From Ursus arctos (lineage: Eukaryota > Chordata > Mammalia > Carnivora > Ursidae): a DNA stretch of 64,000 nt. Within the stretch, counting starts at the first letter, position 1. The number at the start of each line of letters is the position of its first letter. This document shows positions 24,781 through 35,311 of this stretch, piece by piece. The stretch lies in NCBI RefSeq assembly GCF_023065955.2, contig NW_026622886.1:14890001-14954000 (forward strand), in the 5' to 3' direction. A program made the position numbers and the translations under genes. The notes beneath the pieces were generated by a model that did no database searches, was not told the DNA's origin, and was given only the letters and a program-made list of their open reading frames with translations.

Positions 24781-24935
24781 GGGACACCTGGGTGCCTCAG
24801 TTGGTTAAGCATCTGCCTTCGGCTTAGGTCATGATTCCAGACTTCTGGGATAGAGCCCTGATCTATCTCGGGCTCCCTGATCAGTGGGGAGTCTGCGTCT
24901 CCCTTTCCTCCTGCTCCTTCTCTCTCTCTCTTTCC

Positions 24936-24966
<31 letters not shown>

Positions 24967-25018
24967 TCTCTCTCTTTCTCTCTCTCAAATAAATAAATAA
25001 CATCTTAAAAAAAAAAAA
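24781..25018 (+). mobile_element. SINEC copy with long CT/CA tract
   Basis: Head 'ggacacctgggtgcctcagt', (CT)n and short (CA)n at about 24915-24985, A-tail to 25018. Duplication aagagcagt(a/g)acttt before and after. Confidence 0.94.
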
Positions 25019-25035
25019 AGAGCAGTGACTTTTGG

Positions 25036-25235
25036 TCTAGGCTACCTACGTTCAGATCCTGGCGCCAACACTCAGTGGCTATATATTTGAAGGCTAGTTA
25101 TTTAACTGCTCAGTGCCTCAGTTCCTCATCTGTAAAGTGGCAATAATAGTATCTATTCTCAGAGTGAAGATTAAATGAGTACACATAAATGGGATGCAAC
25201 TGTGCCTGGTACATAGTGTGAGCTCTGATGATGAC
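25036..25235 (+). repeat. MIR SINE, near full length
   Basis: 'gttcagatcctggcgccaac', 'ctcagtgcctcagttcctca', 'tctgtaaagtggcaataata', 'aagattaaatgagtacacat', 'gtgcctggtacatagtgtga'. Well preserved. Confidence 0.88.
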
Positions 25236-25440
25236 TCTGATGATGGCAGCCTCTTTCTCTCTCAAACACTCATTCAGGATCATTGCATTTTTGTTACTAA
25301 AATTTCTTGTTTACATTTCTCCTGACTGATCCTTCTGCCTCCTGACATAGTCATATACAATCTACCTGTCCCATCTGCCCAAATTTACTGAAAGCGTCAT
25401 CTGCCTTGTGATGGGGTTTGGTTTTCTCTGTTTTAACATT

Positions 25441-25775
25441 AAAATTTTTTTTAAATTCTGGTGTAGTTAACATACAGTATTATGTTTCAGGTGTACAATA
25501 TAGTGATTCAGCAACTCCATGTATTACTCAGGGTTAATTAAGATAAGTGTACTCTTAATCGCCATCACCTATTTCACCCATCCCTCCACCCACTCCCCTC
25601 TGGGAACCATCTGTGTTCTCTATAGTTAAGAGTCTGTTTCTTGGTTTGTCTCTTTTTCTTTGTTCATTTCTTTGTTTCTTAAATTCCACGTATAAGTGAA
25701 ATCATATGGTGTTTGTCTTTCTCTATCTTATTTCACTTAGCATTATGCTCTCTAGAGCCATCCAGGTACAGTTTT
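25441..25775 (-). mobile_element. 5'-truncated L1, 3' end only
   Basis: Same 3' UTR family as the old L1 at 2550 ('gtagttaacatacagtatta', 'tcccctctgggaaccatctg', 'cttagcattatgctctctag'). Confidence 0.88.
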
Positions 25776-26445
25776 TATCTTGCTAAATTTCTAGGAAAAT
25801 CTTGATTTTCAACTGAAACCTTATTAGGTGCATACGTAATACTGTGATACTCCTTGTAACTTGTCTGGCAGTGGGTTTAAGTCTGCTTCTCAATCCATAA
25901 TTGTATTTCAAAAAGGTGTGATTTAATCTTAGGGCCAGTTTCTCTTTGTGAAAGAAGCAATGATTTGTACTTATATGGAAAATAAAAGAAAACTTAATTT
26001 GGGAAATCTTTCTGTAAATCTTCCATTATCAAGAATTTACCATCTCAACTGTCTTTTGGAAAGCCAGTCTGTTAAAAGTGGGTTATAATTGTTATTAATG
26101 TCTCTCATTAACAAATGTCATGGAGATGTGATGCACAGTACAGATAACACTGACCATCTGCGCCCAGCAGGGCCACTGACTAACATGGCTAAATCATTTA
26201 TCACTCCCAGAAATTGGAATATATAAAGCAGGGGAAAATCTGATTTTTCCTATTGAAATGATTTAAAAATGTGATTTTTTTGGTACGATAAATGATAAAT
26301 ACTTTAACATATATTCTATTAGGCATACTTATTAAAATAGATTAATCTTAAACTTACACTTTCAAAGTATCTCTGGTTTTAAATTACTGTTTAGATTTTG
26401 ATAATTGAATTTCTGAAAACTTGAATCATATCTTTGTCTTAACAG
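25776..26445 (+). other. Intron upstream of the 26446 exon
   Basis: Unique-looking; 26041-26230 has mixed composition and no repeat match I can name. Acceptor AG at 26444-26445. Confidence 0.5.
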
Positions 26446-26742
26446 AACAATGAAAATGAAACTGCCCTGCACTGTGCAGCTCAATATGGACACTCAGAAG
26501 TAGTTGCTGTTCTTCTAGAAGAGCTCACCGATCCTACCATCAGGAACAGTAAGCTAGAAACACCTTTGGATCTGGCAGCCCTCTATGGACGACTTAGGGT
26601 AGTCAAAATGATCATCAGTGCACACCCTAACTTAATGAGCTGCAACACTAGAAAGCACACGCCACTCCACCTGGCTGCTCGCAATGGTCACAAAGCAGTC
26701 GTTCAGGTGCTGTTGGAAGCAGGAATGGATGTGAGCTGTCAA
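26446..26742 (+). CDS. ANKS1B: ANKS1B coding exon (likely exon 4), three ankyrin repeats
   Basis: This is the largest exon here: 297 nt, exactly 99 codons, phase 0 to 0, acceptor TTGTCTTAACAG and donor GTGAGT. It carries three consecutive repeats with the core motifs [38 protein letters not shown] and [20 protein letters not shown], ending GMDVSCQ. A single exon holding three repeats in whole codons is a modular unit: loss would remove three repeats cleanly. Ankyrin repeats bind protein partners; in ANKS1B this N-terminal block occurs only in the long isoforms, many brain isoforms starting downstream (family knowledge). No substitution in the motif positions looks damaging. Confidence 0.96.
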
Positions 26743-26859
26743 GTGAGTCTTCTTCTAGCTATGCTTTAGAAGTGATGATGCTCTTGCTTTGCTTTGAGAT
26801 ACAGATGTTAAAACATATGTAGAAATCTTTTCATTTTTTAATTAAATTGCCCACAAATA
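26743..26859 (+). other. Start of the 19.5-kb intron
   Basis: GTGAGT donor; in the exon frame a TAG stop comes within 10 codons, so no read-through product of note. Confidence 0.6.
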
Positions 26860-27085
26860 TTTTTATAACTGTTAGGTTCAAGACACTGTGCCACACGCTG
26901 TTGGGAAATATGAAGAGATATAAGCCATAATTTCTAACCTCATTCTAATTTTAGCACTATACAAATGAAAAAATATTACTAGAAGGCTGTCGTGTGTGGT
27001 ATCATTAGTAATTGTTCCTTTTCAGTGTCGGGCACACAACCTGACATACACTAGGAATCCAGTCAAAGTTGAATGAATGAAAGAT
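26860..27085. repeat. L2/MIR-type 3' end remnants
   Basis: 'aagacactgtgccacacgct' followed by text like the start of reverse L2, then 'gacatacactaggaatccag' with 'gaatgaatgaa', a typical L2/MIR 3' end on the plus strand. Ends uncertain. Confidence 0.5.
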
Positions 27086-27174
27086 CGAATCAAAATTCAG
27101 TTTAATACTTTTGAGTATGTATTTTGTGTTTAATATGTTGACACATTTAGAATCCATTTTTAACAGCCCTCCTG

Positions 27175-27335
27175 TGGGATTGAGAGCTACTATGTTCTAG
27201 TTAAGAGATGAGGAATCAGATTCAAAGAGTTAAGATTAAGTTGCCTAAGGATATATAGCTGATAAACCTAGAATATGAATTTATACTTACTGATTAAAGT
27301 CCAGGCCTCTTTATACAATAATGTACTGTCTATAC
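27175..27335 (-). repeat. MIR SINE remnant
   Basis: 'gagatgaggaatcagattca', 'gttgcctaaggatatatagc', 'aaagtccaggcctc'. Diverged. Confidence 0.6.
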
Positions 27336-27359
27336 ATGATTAATGAAGGAAAAATCACC

Positions 27360-27480
27360 CTGCCTTGGTGACAGGGGCAATCAGAAGGAATTTTATTGGA
27401 GAGGTGTGATTTGAGTTGAACTTTGAAGTGTGAATAACATTTGGAAAGGTTTCTCCACAAGGAAGGGGCAACCTACTTTT
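27360..27480 (-). repeat. L2 LINE fragment
   Basis: 'gtgatttgagttgaactttg' resembles the reverse L2 phrase 'gacatttgagctgagacctt'. Short and old. Confidence 0.5.
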
Positions 27481-27664
27481 TTATTTTTAAGGGTAACCTA
27501 CATTTGTTATCTGTTTCAAGTTAACTCCAATTCCAAGGTTAGCTTTTTTTAAACTGGTTTTTCCTTTTATTACTGTTTCTTGTTTCCCAGGTCAGTGGCA
27601 ACATTCTTATCTTCCAGAGATCCTTTTGGTTCCTGTCAAATTGTGTCCTTCTCTCTTGTGTATT
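27481..27664. other. Short intronic spacer
   Basis: Nothing recognised. Confidence 0.5.
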
Positions 27665-28170
27665 AGTAAGCTATTGCTGTATAACAAACTATCTGAAACT
27701 TAATGGCTTAACACAGTAATACTTATTTAGCTCACAGTTATGTGGCTGGTGATTTAGTCTGAGCCTCACTGGGTTCTGTCTTGGCTACGTTCTTTCATGT
27801 GTCTGGGGTCAATTATAACTCAGTTGAATGGCTCTGCTGAAGAGATTGACTGGATGTTGTCTGGGATAATGGGTGAGGTTGCCATGTGTCTTTCATGATC
27901 CAGCAGGCCACCTTGGGCTTGTTTGCATGACATTGGTATGGTTCTATGTGCATGCATGTGTGAATAGGGAATAGGGAATAGGATTAGACAAAGTCTTGCG
28001 GTCTAGGCTGGGAGCAGGCATCTTGTCTTTTCTGCAGTGTTTGATTAGCCAACAGATCACAAAGGCATCCTAAATTCAAGGGTTGGGAAAACAGATTTTA
28101 CCTCTTAATTAGAAGAGGGTGTGAATTGTTAAAGGGGTGTAAATACCCAGAGGGACCAAATGCGGCCAGT
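27665..28170. repeat. Old interspersed repeat, family unassigned
   Basis: 'gtattagtaagctattgctg' plus 'tgtataacaaac' and 'aatggcttaacacagtaata' are the conserved start of a common mammalian repeat I recognise by sight but cannot name with confidence. A related copy is at 31565-31937. Confidence 0.6.
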
Positions 28171-28629
28171 TTTACAACATTCCAAGTGCTGTTAGTGCTC
28201 AAAATTGTGGGGTTACTTTTCCTAGGAATTGTTTAGAGGTTGAATTTTGTTTCTCTTTTGTTTTCCACTGAAGTTTTAAAAATCTTAGGCATTCTCATCC
28301 TACATTTCAGGCTGGCACCCTAAAACAGACTTTTCATTGGAGCTTTGCCTGTATTATTTAGCTATTGGTATTTATAAAATCTTTTCTTAATTTTTTATTT
28401 ATTCTACTTTGGCAGCCTTGAAAATAAACACAAGAATTTTTTTCTAGTCCTAGTCTTAAAAAAACCCCAATTTTCTCCTCAATTAAAATGAGATAGATAC
28501 ATATTTGCTATTGTAAATGACTCACAAAGTTATTGTCTTAAAGTGTGTTTAATGATAAGCTAGATGTTTATTGTCTGAATGTTGAATTTCTCTAATCTAG
28601 ATTTACTGCTTTCATAACACTTCTGGCAT
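28171..28629. other. Intronic sequence without recognised gene
   Basis: No nameable feature. Confidence 0.5.
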
Positions 28630-28745
28630 TTTTTAAAAAAGATTTTATTTATTCATTTGAGAGAAAGAGAGAGCACAAGACTCAAGCAGATGTCCCACTG
28701 AGTAGGGAATGGGCACAGGCTTGATCCCAGGATTCCAGGATACTT
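28630..28745 (-). mobile_element. SINEC fragment lacking its tRNA-like head
   Basis: 'aaaaagattttatttattca' tail side and 'gcttgatcccaggattccag', then similarity stops: the tRNA-derived part (right end on this strand) is missing. Confidence 0.82.
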
Positions 28746-28959
28746 CGGGAATATTTCTAAACTTGATGGCACAGAGTACTTCATAACTAAGGACTTCACT
28801 ATGACTGAGATCAATAATTCACTTCATGTCCATGGCCAAGATCTTTGCATATTTTGTACTAGATGACATGGTCAGAAGAGAAAGAGTCTAGCTTCAATTT
28901 TATATATGTGTATGGTAGATCTTTTTTGTATAAAATACTACTCACTATAATTTATGCTT
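28746..28959. other. Short intronic spacer
   Basis: Nothing recognised. Confidence 0.45.
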
Positions 28960-29180
28960 TTGGAGAATTAAGGATAAGCAAGATCTCTGCCCCAAATTTA
29001 GTGGAGGATACAAAAACTTGCAAGAATAATTCCTATATATGACATACTAAAATAAATAATAGGGCAAAGTGCTATGGAGGTATCAGTGAATAAAATACAG
29101 ATTATAAGAGGGAGGAACTGAAGAGACATACAGTGATATTTGAAGAGGAGCTTGAAGGTCTTTAGGACTTTGAATTTAGA
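28960..29180 (-). repeat. L2 LINE fragment
   Basis: 'gggcaaagtgctatggaggt' and 'tatttgaagaggagcttgaa' recall the reverse L2 3' region. Confidence 0.5.
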
Positions 29181-29439
29181 TATAACTTAGCTTGCAGATA
29201 TGCATTATTTGGCTAAGAATATTTTAAAATATTGAATTTGAATGCTTTTAGATGGGGTATATACCTTCCAAGATCCCAACCTCTCTCTACCTCTTTCTAC
29301 CATCTTCTATCATTGCCATATTCGTTCCTTTAGATTTTCTACTTTGCCCCAATAATATTTGGGTTTGTTACTCATATATCAGATGAAAGGGGCAAAATAT
29401 GTTCAGACCACTGCAGTGTTGTTGGTTGTTTCTTTTTTT
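29181..29439. other. Short intronic spacer
   Basis: Nothing recognised. Confidence 0.45.
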
Positions 29440-29634
29440 GTGTGTTTTTTTTCTTTTGTTTTGTTTTAGAAGGGGAGAGAGGGAGGAGAGGGGCAGATGG
29501 GGGAGGAGAGAGAGAATCTCAAGGAGGCTCCATGTGGAGCCTGATGTGGGACTTGATCTCACTACCCTGAGATCACGACCTGAGCCGAATCAAGAGTCAG
29601 ACACTTAACCAGCTGAGCCACCCAGGTGCCCCCA
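29440..29634 (-). mobile_element. SINEC copy
   Basis: T-rich/TTTTG tail side, G/A-rich middle, 'gagatcacgacctgagccga' and 'tgagccacccaggtgccccc'. Confidence 0.92.
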
Positions 29635-29929
29635 ATGCAAAATTTTTTAATATTAAATTTAAAGTAGAAATTTGTTGATATTCTTACTGGATGAGAGTGA
29701 AGAATACCAGGCAGTAACCTTAAATTGTTTCAGTGACTTTAATATTCATTAAATTGTTGTAGTTAACCAGTTGGAAATTAGCAGTATTAAAAATAATCCC
29801 ATTTGGTAAATTACAGCAATACATGTTTAGACTAATTACATTCAAATCATTATAAATAATTCTTTAAAATTTAGAGAGGACTTTAGAGGATCGTCTTTTT
29901 TTTTTTTTTTTTGTAATTGCAAATGTTTT
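29635..29929. other. Short intronic spacer
   Basis: T-run at about 29897-29913; nothing else. Confidence 0.45.
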
Positions 29930-29943
29930 AAAGTGCATTATTT

Positions 29944-30135
29944 GGGGTGCCTGGGTGGTGCAGTCTCATTAAGTGTCTGCCTTCGGCTCAGGGCGTGATC
30001 CCAGCATTCTGGGATCGAGCCCCACATCAGGCTCCTCCACTGGGAGCCTGCTTCTTTCTCTCCCACTCCGCCTGCTTGTGTTCCCTCTCTCGCTGGCTGT
30101 CTCTGTCAAATAAATAAATAAAATCTTTAAAAAAA
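29944..30135 (+). mobile_element. Young SINEC copy
   Basis: 'ggggtgcctgggtggtgcag' to AAATAAATAAAATCTTT and A-tail. Duplication aaagtgca(t/g)tattt at 29930-29943 and about 30136-30148. Confidence 0.94.
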
Positions 30136-30148
30136 AAGTGCAGTATTT

Positions 30149-30880
30149 ATGTTAGTGTTTTCTGTATAAGTTTTGGTTTCTGCTTCATTTCTCTTTGAGC
30201 AGTTTTGAATTATAACATATATTTGAACTAGTGAGAAAAATAATTTAATTCCCGTTTAAGTGAATTTCATATTATATTTATGTATAAACCCTTTAGTCTT
30301 AAAGGATTTCTTGGTAAAGAGAATCCGTCATATTAAGATATTAAGAAAATGGGTTTTAATTGGCAAGATTCTCTTGAAATTAGCAATTATTTCTATGGAT
30401 TTCAAACCTGATTTGGGTAAGTAGGTAGTGATGGTATCTTTTTATGCTAGTGCTTTAACTGTGTTTCTCGTAAGTTTTCTCTTATTAAAATTTAAAAAGT
30501 TAAAGTACTAGCAAAACATTAAGCCAGTTGGATTTTATTTGAATATTAAAGGAAATGAGAGTACAAGTTCCCATACTAGGAGCTGTTATTATGTAAAGCA
30601 GAGTAAGGTGCCATTTTTGTTCTCTTAAGTGCTTCTAGTGGCAGGAGAAATATGTGCTTAGATGGATACATTACATTTTAATAATCCATTCACTCCTTCT
30701 TCGCTAGATGATTATTTAAAATTTCTCCTTTCTTCCCAAAACTTTAACACTTTCCTCCCTGTTAGTGCTCTGTGATCATGACTTTGCTTTACTTCACTGA
30801 GAAAACAGAAGCAATCATGTATTTGTACCACTACATATGCCAGTGGATGTGTATCTGCTTTCCTTCCTGGTGCTTTAAAT
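30149..30880. other. Intronic sequence without recognised gene
   Basis: AT-rich unique-looking sequence. Confidence 0.5.
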
Positions 30881-31564
30881 GAACTGTGGTTTATTCCTAA
30901 GGCTGACTCTTCCTCTACTTGTACACCTTATCCTCCCCTTAAAATACTATACATTTTCCCCTCTCAATTACACCACTGTCATAGGGACATAAAGTTGTAA
31001 TAATCTTTCCCATCTTTTAAAAAGAACCTCTCTCTTGAACCCACATTTCCCTCTAGCTCTTGTTCCCTTTCTCTAATCCCCTTCATAACATGTTTAGAAA
31101 GAGTTGTTTTTACTCGTTATATCATATTTCTTTCCCTCATTCTCTCTTGAAACCACTCCAGCTCCCTCAGTCTCTTAAAAGTCTTTGTTTTTCCCTTTGG
31201 TGAAGGTGACTAATGGCTTCCATGTTGTTAGAGCCAACAGCTAATTCGATTTATCATCAGCATTGACAAAGTAGATCTCCTTCCACTTTGAAACACTTTT
31301 TTCTTTTGACATCTGAGTCACCATTGTCTCTCGCTTCTCTGCTCCTTCTTGGTCTTACTTCAGGTAGGGTAGAGTCTAAGATCTTGAATGCCTTCCATTC
31401 AGCTTTGCAGCTAGATAAATCTGTCAGGCCTCACAAACCTCTTATCCATAGGAGTTGCTCAAGAATTAAACCTTTCTGTTTTCTATTCTTTTTTGTAAAG
31501 TCATATCTCCCTGTCCTGAGCCAGCCTTTATTTCAGTAGATCTTTACATTGGAACTCTGTGAAC

Positions 31565-31937
31565 TACTGTAGTAGTTAGCTATTGCCATTGCAACGATAC
31601 TGCTGTGCAACAAGAAGAGAAATCTCAGTGGCATACAGTAATAAGCAATAGCATTTTTTTTTCTCGTTCACAGGTTTGTAGCATATGGGGATGCTCTACT
31701 TCATGCTGTAAGTTTGGTCTGCTCTGCTTTATGTATCTATTCTCTTTCTCCTGGGACTAGCCAAGGCCTTAAGTAAGCCCAACCAACTAAGCATATTTTG
31801 GGCCTCTGCTTTGTACCATGCAGATACTATACAATTCTTCAAGTAACTTACAAAGCCAAGTCCCAAATCAGGGGTTGGGGAAATACACTCCACCCATGTA
31901 AATGGAAGGAATTGCAGCCATATGACAAAGAACATAT
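31565..31937. repeat. Old interspersed repeat inside L2, same family as 27665
   Basis: 'gtagtagttagctattgcca' start, 'tctcagtggcatacagtaat' and the ending 'aaagaacatatgaaaggagg' make up a rearranged copy of the same unassigned family. Confidence 0.5.
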
Positions 31938-32516
31938 GAAAGGAGGGCAGAATAGTGTAATCTGTCTCATCCGCATGCCATGGTTAATTGTTCTCATCTT
32001 CCTGATTTCTAAGCATCAGTGTCCCAGGGCTTAGTACTTAACACCTCTTTTCTTCTCTGTCTATACTTGCTTCCTAGTTGACTTCATCCAATCCTTTGAC
32101 TTCAGATGACATCTTTGACAACAACCAAGTTTATTTACTCATCTTAGGCCTTACCCTGAATTCTATATTAGGCACCTAATTGCCTACTGCACATATCTAC
32201 TGGATGTCTGGTGAGCATCCAGACATTTCCAAAACTGAACATTTAGCCTCCATAACCCCTTCTCTCCAGATTTGCCCATCTTCCAATCTTTCCCATTTCA
32301 GCAAATGGCATTACCACCCTCCTGGTTGTTTAGTCGCCAAACTTCAGGATTTCTTTCATATTTTACATTTAGCCCCTCAGCAAATCCTATTGGCTTTGTG
32401 CTCAAAATATACCTAGAATTTCACTACTTTTCATCCCCTCCACTGTTACCACTGTAGCTTAAGTCCTGCACATCTCCTGCCTCCAATCTGGTTTCCCTGC
32501 TTTTTCCTTTGCCTCT

Positions 32517-32910
32517 GTATTAGTCTGCTCAGGTAACCATAACAAAATCCCATAGACTGGGCAGCTTAAACAACAGACATTTATTTTCTCACAGTTCTGG
32601 AGGCTGGAAAGTCTAAGATCAAGATTCTGGTAGGTTCTGTTCCTGGTGAGAGCTCTCTTCCTGGCTTGTAGATGACTATCTTCTTATTGGGTCCTCACAT
32701 GGCCTTTTGTGCACAAACAGAATGAGAGAGAGAACTCCCTAGTGTGTCCAACTCTTAAAGGACACCAATCCCATGACATAGGTTTCTACCCTTATGACCT
32801 CATTTAACCTTAAATACTTCCATAAAGGCCCTATCTTCAAATAGAGTCACACTGGGGGTTAGAGTTTCAACATATGAATTTTGGGAGACGCAAATATTCA
32901 GTCCATACAG
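32517..32910 (-). mobile_element. MLT1-type LTR (ERVL-MaLR) inserted in L2
   Basis: The reverse complement carries the MLT1 landmarks: here 'tgtattagtctgctcaggta' at the left end, 'cacagttctggaggctggaa', 'ggtcctcacatggccttttg', 'atgacctcatttaaccttaa', 'aaaggccctatcttcaaata' and 'gggggttagagtttcaacat' to the right. A solitary ancient retroviral-like LTR of about 394 bp with no coding part. The L2 resumes on its far side. Confidence 0.88.
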
Positions 32911-33330
32911 ATTCCTTTCAATCTGTTTTCAACAAAGCAGCCATTAAACTAAACCAGATCATATCACTTTTCTGCTCAAAAAACCTCCAGTGGTTTTCCA
33001 TCTAACTTGGAGCAAAAACCAGATTCCTCACAGTGGCTAACATGTGTCTTATACCATCTAGTTCCACTGTCTCTTTGAAACCACCTCTGACTACTCTGCC
33101 ATTTTTTACTTAGCTTTAGCTATAATGGCCTCCATTGCTCTTGCTGGAACATACTAGGGCTTGAGGCCTTTGCTTTACTAACCCACATGACTTCCTCCTG
33201 TGCTTTCTTCAGGTGTCTGCTCAAATGTTACCTTGGTAGGGAAGCCTTCCCTGACCTATCTCACTCACCACCCCAGCAACTTTTTTTCCTTCCCTTGAAC
33301 TGAAAACTCATCTTGCCTGTAAGGGCATCA

Positions 33331-33397
33331 TATTCCCACCAACCATCTCAGGCCAGGCTATCAGGCACTATGCTACATGAATAAGAAAATTTGTTCC
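33331..33397 (-). repeat. L2 fragment, left piece (split by the L1)
   Basis: With the L1 removed, 33345-33397 joins 39309 onward into one L2-like stretch ('aggcactatgctacatgaat' then 'ctgtcctcatggagctgagt'). The last 15 bases are the L1 target-site duplication. Confidence 0.6.
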
Positions 33398-34325
33398 GTG
33401 AGGAGGAGTTAAGATGGTGGAGGAGTAGGGGACCCCTTTTTCAGCTGGTCCCCTGAGTTGAGTTGGATAGGTACCAGACCACCCCGAACATCCACAGAAT
33501 CAGCATGAGACACAGGACGATACAGCTGGATCTCTACAAATGAACATCTCCAGCAATGAGTATTGAGGTACAAAGTGGGGAGCCATGAAACCGCGCACAG
33601 ATATCGGAAGATAAACAGAAGGGGGAGGGAGCCGCTGTGTTTAGGGTGCCAGGAAGCAGTAGCCACCTGCACGGGGAGCGGGTGGACTCGCGGACCAGCA
33701 CCTGCGAGAGAGCAGATTGAGACCGTGAGCCGGGGAACGCGTGCCACCAGACTGACGGAGCTCCGGAGTGCTCACTGGAACCAGACTGAGACCGGGAGCT
33801 CTGGGAGCGTGCGGGGGCGGCTGGCGGCTGGCGGTGTTAGAAACACAAAGGAAAGAGACGCGCCAGCCCTGGAAGTGAGGGCTGGGATGCCAGGTGTGGG
33901 GCGCACATCCTGGGACGCTGCAGGGTTGAGCAGCTCAGCACCAACAGAAACAGAGTTTAAGTGGCCTGAACATCAGTGGAGAACGGTCCACGATCCCTCC
34001 GTTCTGAGACAGAGGCTGAGATTTGGCCACTGCTGCTCTGACTCTCAGAAGAGGCACAGCAAACTGCCAGGGAAAGCCACCAGAGAACAAAAGCCTGGAA
34101 AGACCGGCTCACAGTGTGCCCATCCCCACCCCCCCTCGCAGGGGACACGGAGACTCTACCCAAACAGGGTTGTCCGAGTATCGGTGTGCAGGCCCCTCCC
34201 CCAGAAGGCAGGCTGAAAAATCAAGAAGCCCACATCCCTAAGATCCATATAAAACAAGTGCACAGGGCCTGGGTCCCGGTCAATAATTTGGGCTCTGGAC
34301 AACCCCGCAACCTCTCCTCATCAGA
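33398..34325 (+). promoter_or_regulatory. L1 5' UTR with internal promoter region
   Basis: Much richer in G+C and CpG than anything else in the window (for example around 33660-33850, 'gtgcgggggcggctggcggc'). L1 5' UTRs act as internal RNA polymerase II promoters and as CpG targets of methylation (family knowledge). A 217-codon sense open frame at 33563-34216 crosses it, probably by chance given the low stop density. Promoter activity is inferred, not visible. Confidence 0.7.
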
Positions 34326-35239
34326 ATGACGAGAAGGAGAAATCCCCCCCAGCAAAGAAAAGACAATGAGTCTGTGGCCTCTGCCACAGAACTAATGGAT
34401 ATGGATGTAACCAAATTAACAGAAATGGAATTCAGAGTAACAATGGTCAGGATGATGTGTAGAATTGAAAAAAGTATTAATGAAAATGTTAATGAGAGTA
34501 TAGAATCTCTAAGGGCAGAAATGAGAGCGAATCTGGCAGAAATTAAAAAATCTATGAGCCAAATGCTGTCAAAACTAGAGGCTTTGATGGCCAGGGTGAA
34601 TGAGGCAGAAGAACGTATCAGTGAATTGGAGGATGGGTTAGTAGAAGAGAAAGCTAAAAGAGAATCTGCGCTCAAAAAAAATCCATTCTCAAGAATGTAG
34701 GTTATGGGAGATTACTGACTCAATGAAACATTCCAATATCAGAATCATCGGCATCCCCGAGGGGGTGGAGAAAAACAGAGGTCTAGAAGAGATATTTGAA
34801 CAAATTGTAGCTGAAAGTTTCCTTAATCTAGCATCAAAGGAAACAAGCATTCGCGTCCAAGAGGCAGAGAGGACCCCTCCCAAGCTCAACCATGACAAAT
34901 CTACGCCACGTCACGTCATAGTGCATTTTGCAAATATTAGATCCAAGGATACAGTATTGAAAGCGGCCAGGGCAAAGAAATTTCTCATGTACCAAGGCAA
35001 AGGTATCAGAATTATGTCAGACCTGTCTACACAGACCTGGAATGAGAGAAAGGGTTGGTGGGAGAGGGGGTATTTTTAAAGCTCTTTCAGAGAAAAACAT
35101 GCAGCCAAGGATCCTTTATTCAACAAGGCTGTCATTCAGAATGGATGGGGAAATAAAGACCTTCCAGAATAGCCAGTCATTGACCAATTTCATAACCACG
35201 AAACCAGCCCTACAGGAGATATTAAGGGGGGTTCTATAA
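34326..35239 (+). pseudogene. L1 ORF1 (RNA-binding protein), frameshifted
   Basis: ORF1p normally forms a coiled-coil trimer that binds L1 RNA as a chaperone. The start codon at 34326 opens MTRRRNPPQQRKDNESVASA and a heptad-patterned coiled coil (roughly residues 30-115) up to a stop at 34698-34700. The frame then shifts, near the A-run at 34673-34680, to the piece from 34723 with NIRIIGIPEGVEKNRGLEEI (RRM-like region), and shifts again near 35058 to a C-terminal piece ending QEILRGVL at 35239. So it has at least two frameshifts and no functional product. Length before damage would be ordinary for mammalian ORF1. Confidence 0.92.
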
Positions 35240-35311
35240 AAGTAAAAAGGCCCCAAGAGTGATACAGAACAGAAAGTCACAATCGATAGAAACAAAGACT
35301 TTACTGGCAAC

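Larger units (their letters stand above)
30881..33330 (+). repeat. Long L2 LINE, split by two insertions
   Basis: L2 order is kept on the plus strand. First comes an ORF2-end-like part ('gtgactaatggcttccatgt' through 'ctgctccttcttggtcttac', about 30881-31560). Then a middle part (about 31940-32516). Last comes the 3' part with 'cagatcatatcacttttctg', 'aacctccagtggttttccat', 'ggtgtctgctcaaatgttac' and 'ggaagccttccctgacc' (32911-33330). The gaps are filled by the repeat at 31565 and the MLT1 LTR at 32517. The oldest layer in this region; no open frame. Confidence 0.75.

Noticed and set aside
24762..24962. Open frame on the minus strand with Arg/Glu repeats
   Set aside because: Translation of the CT tract in the plus-strand SINE.
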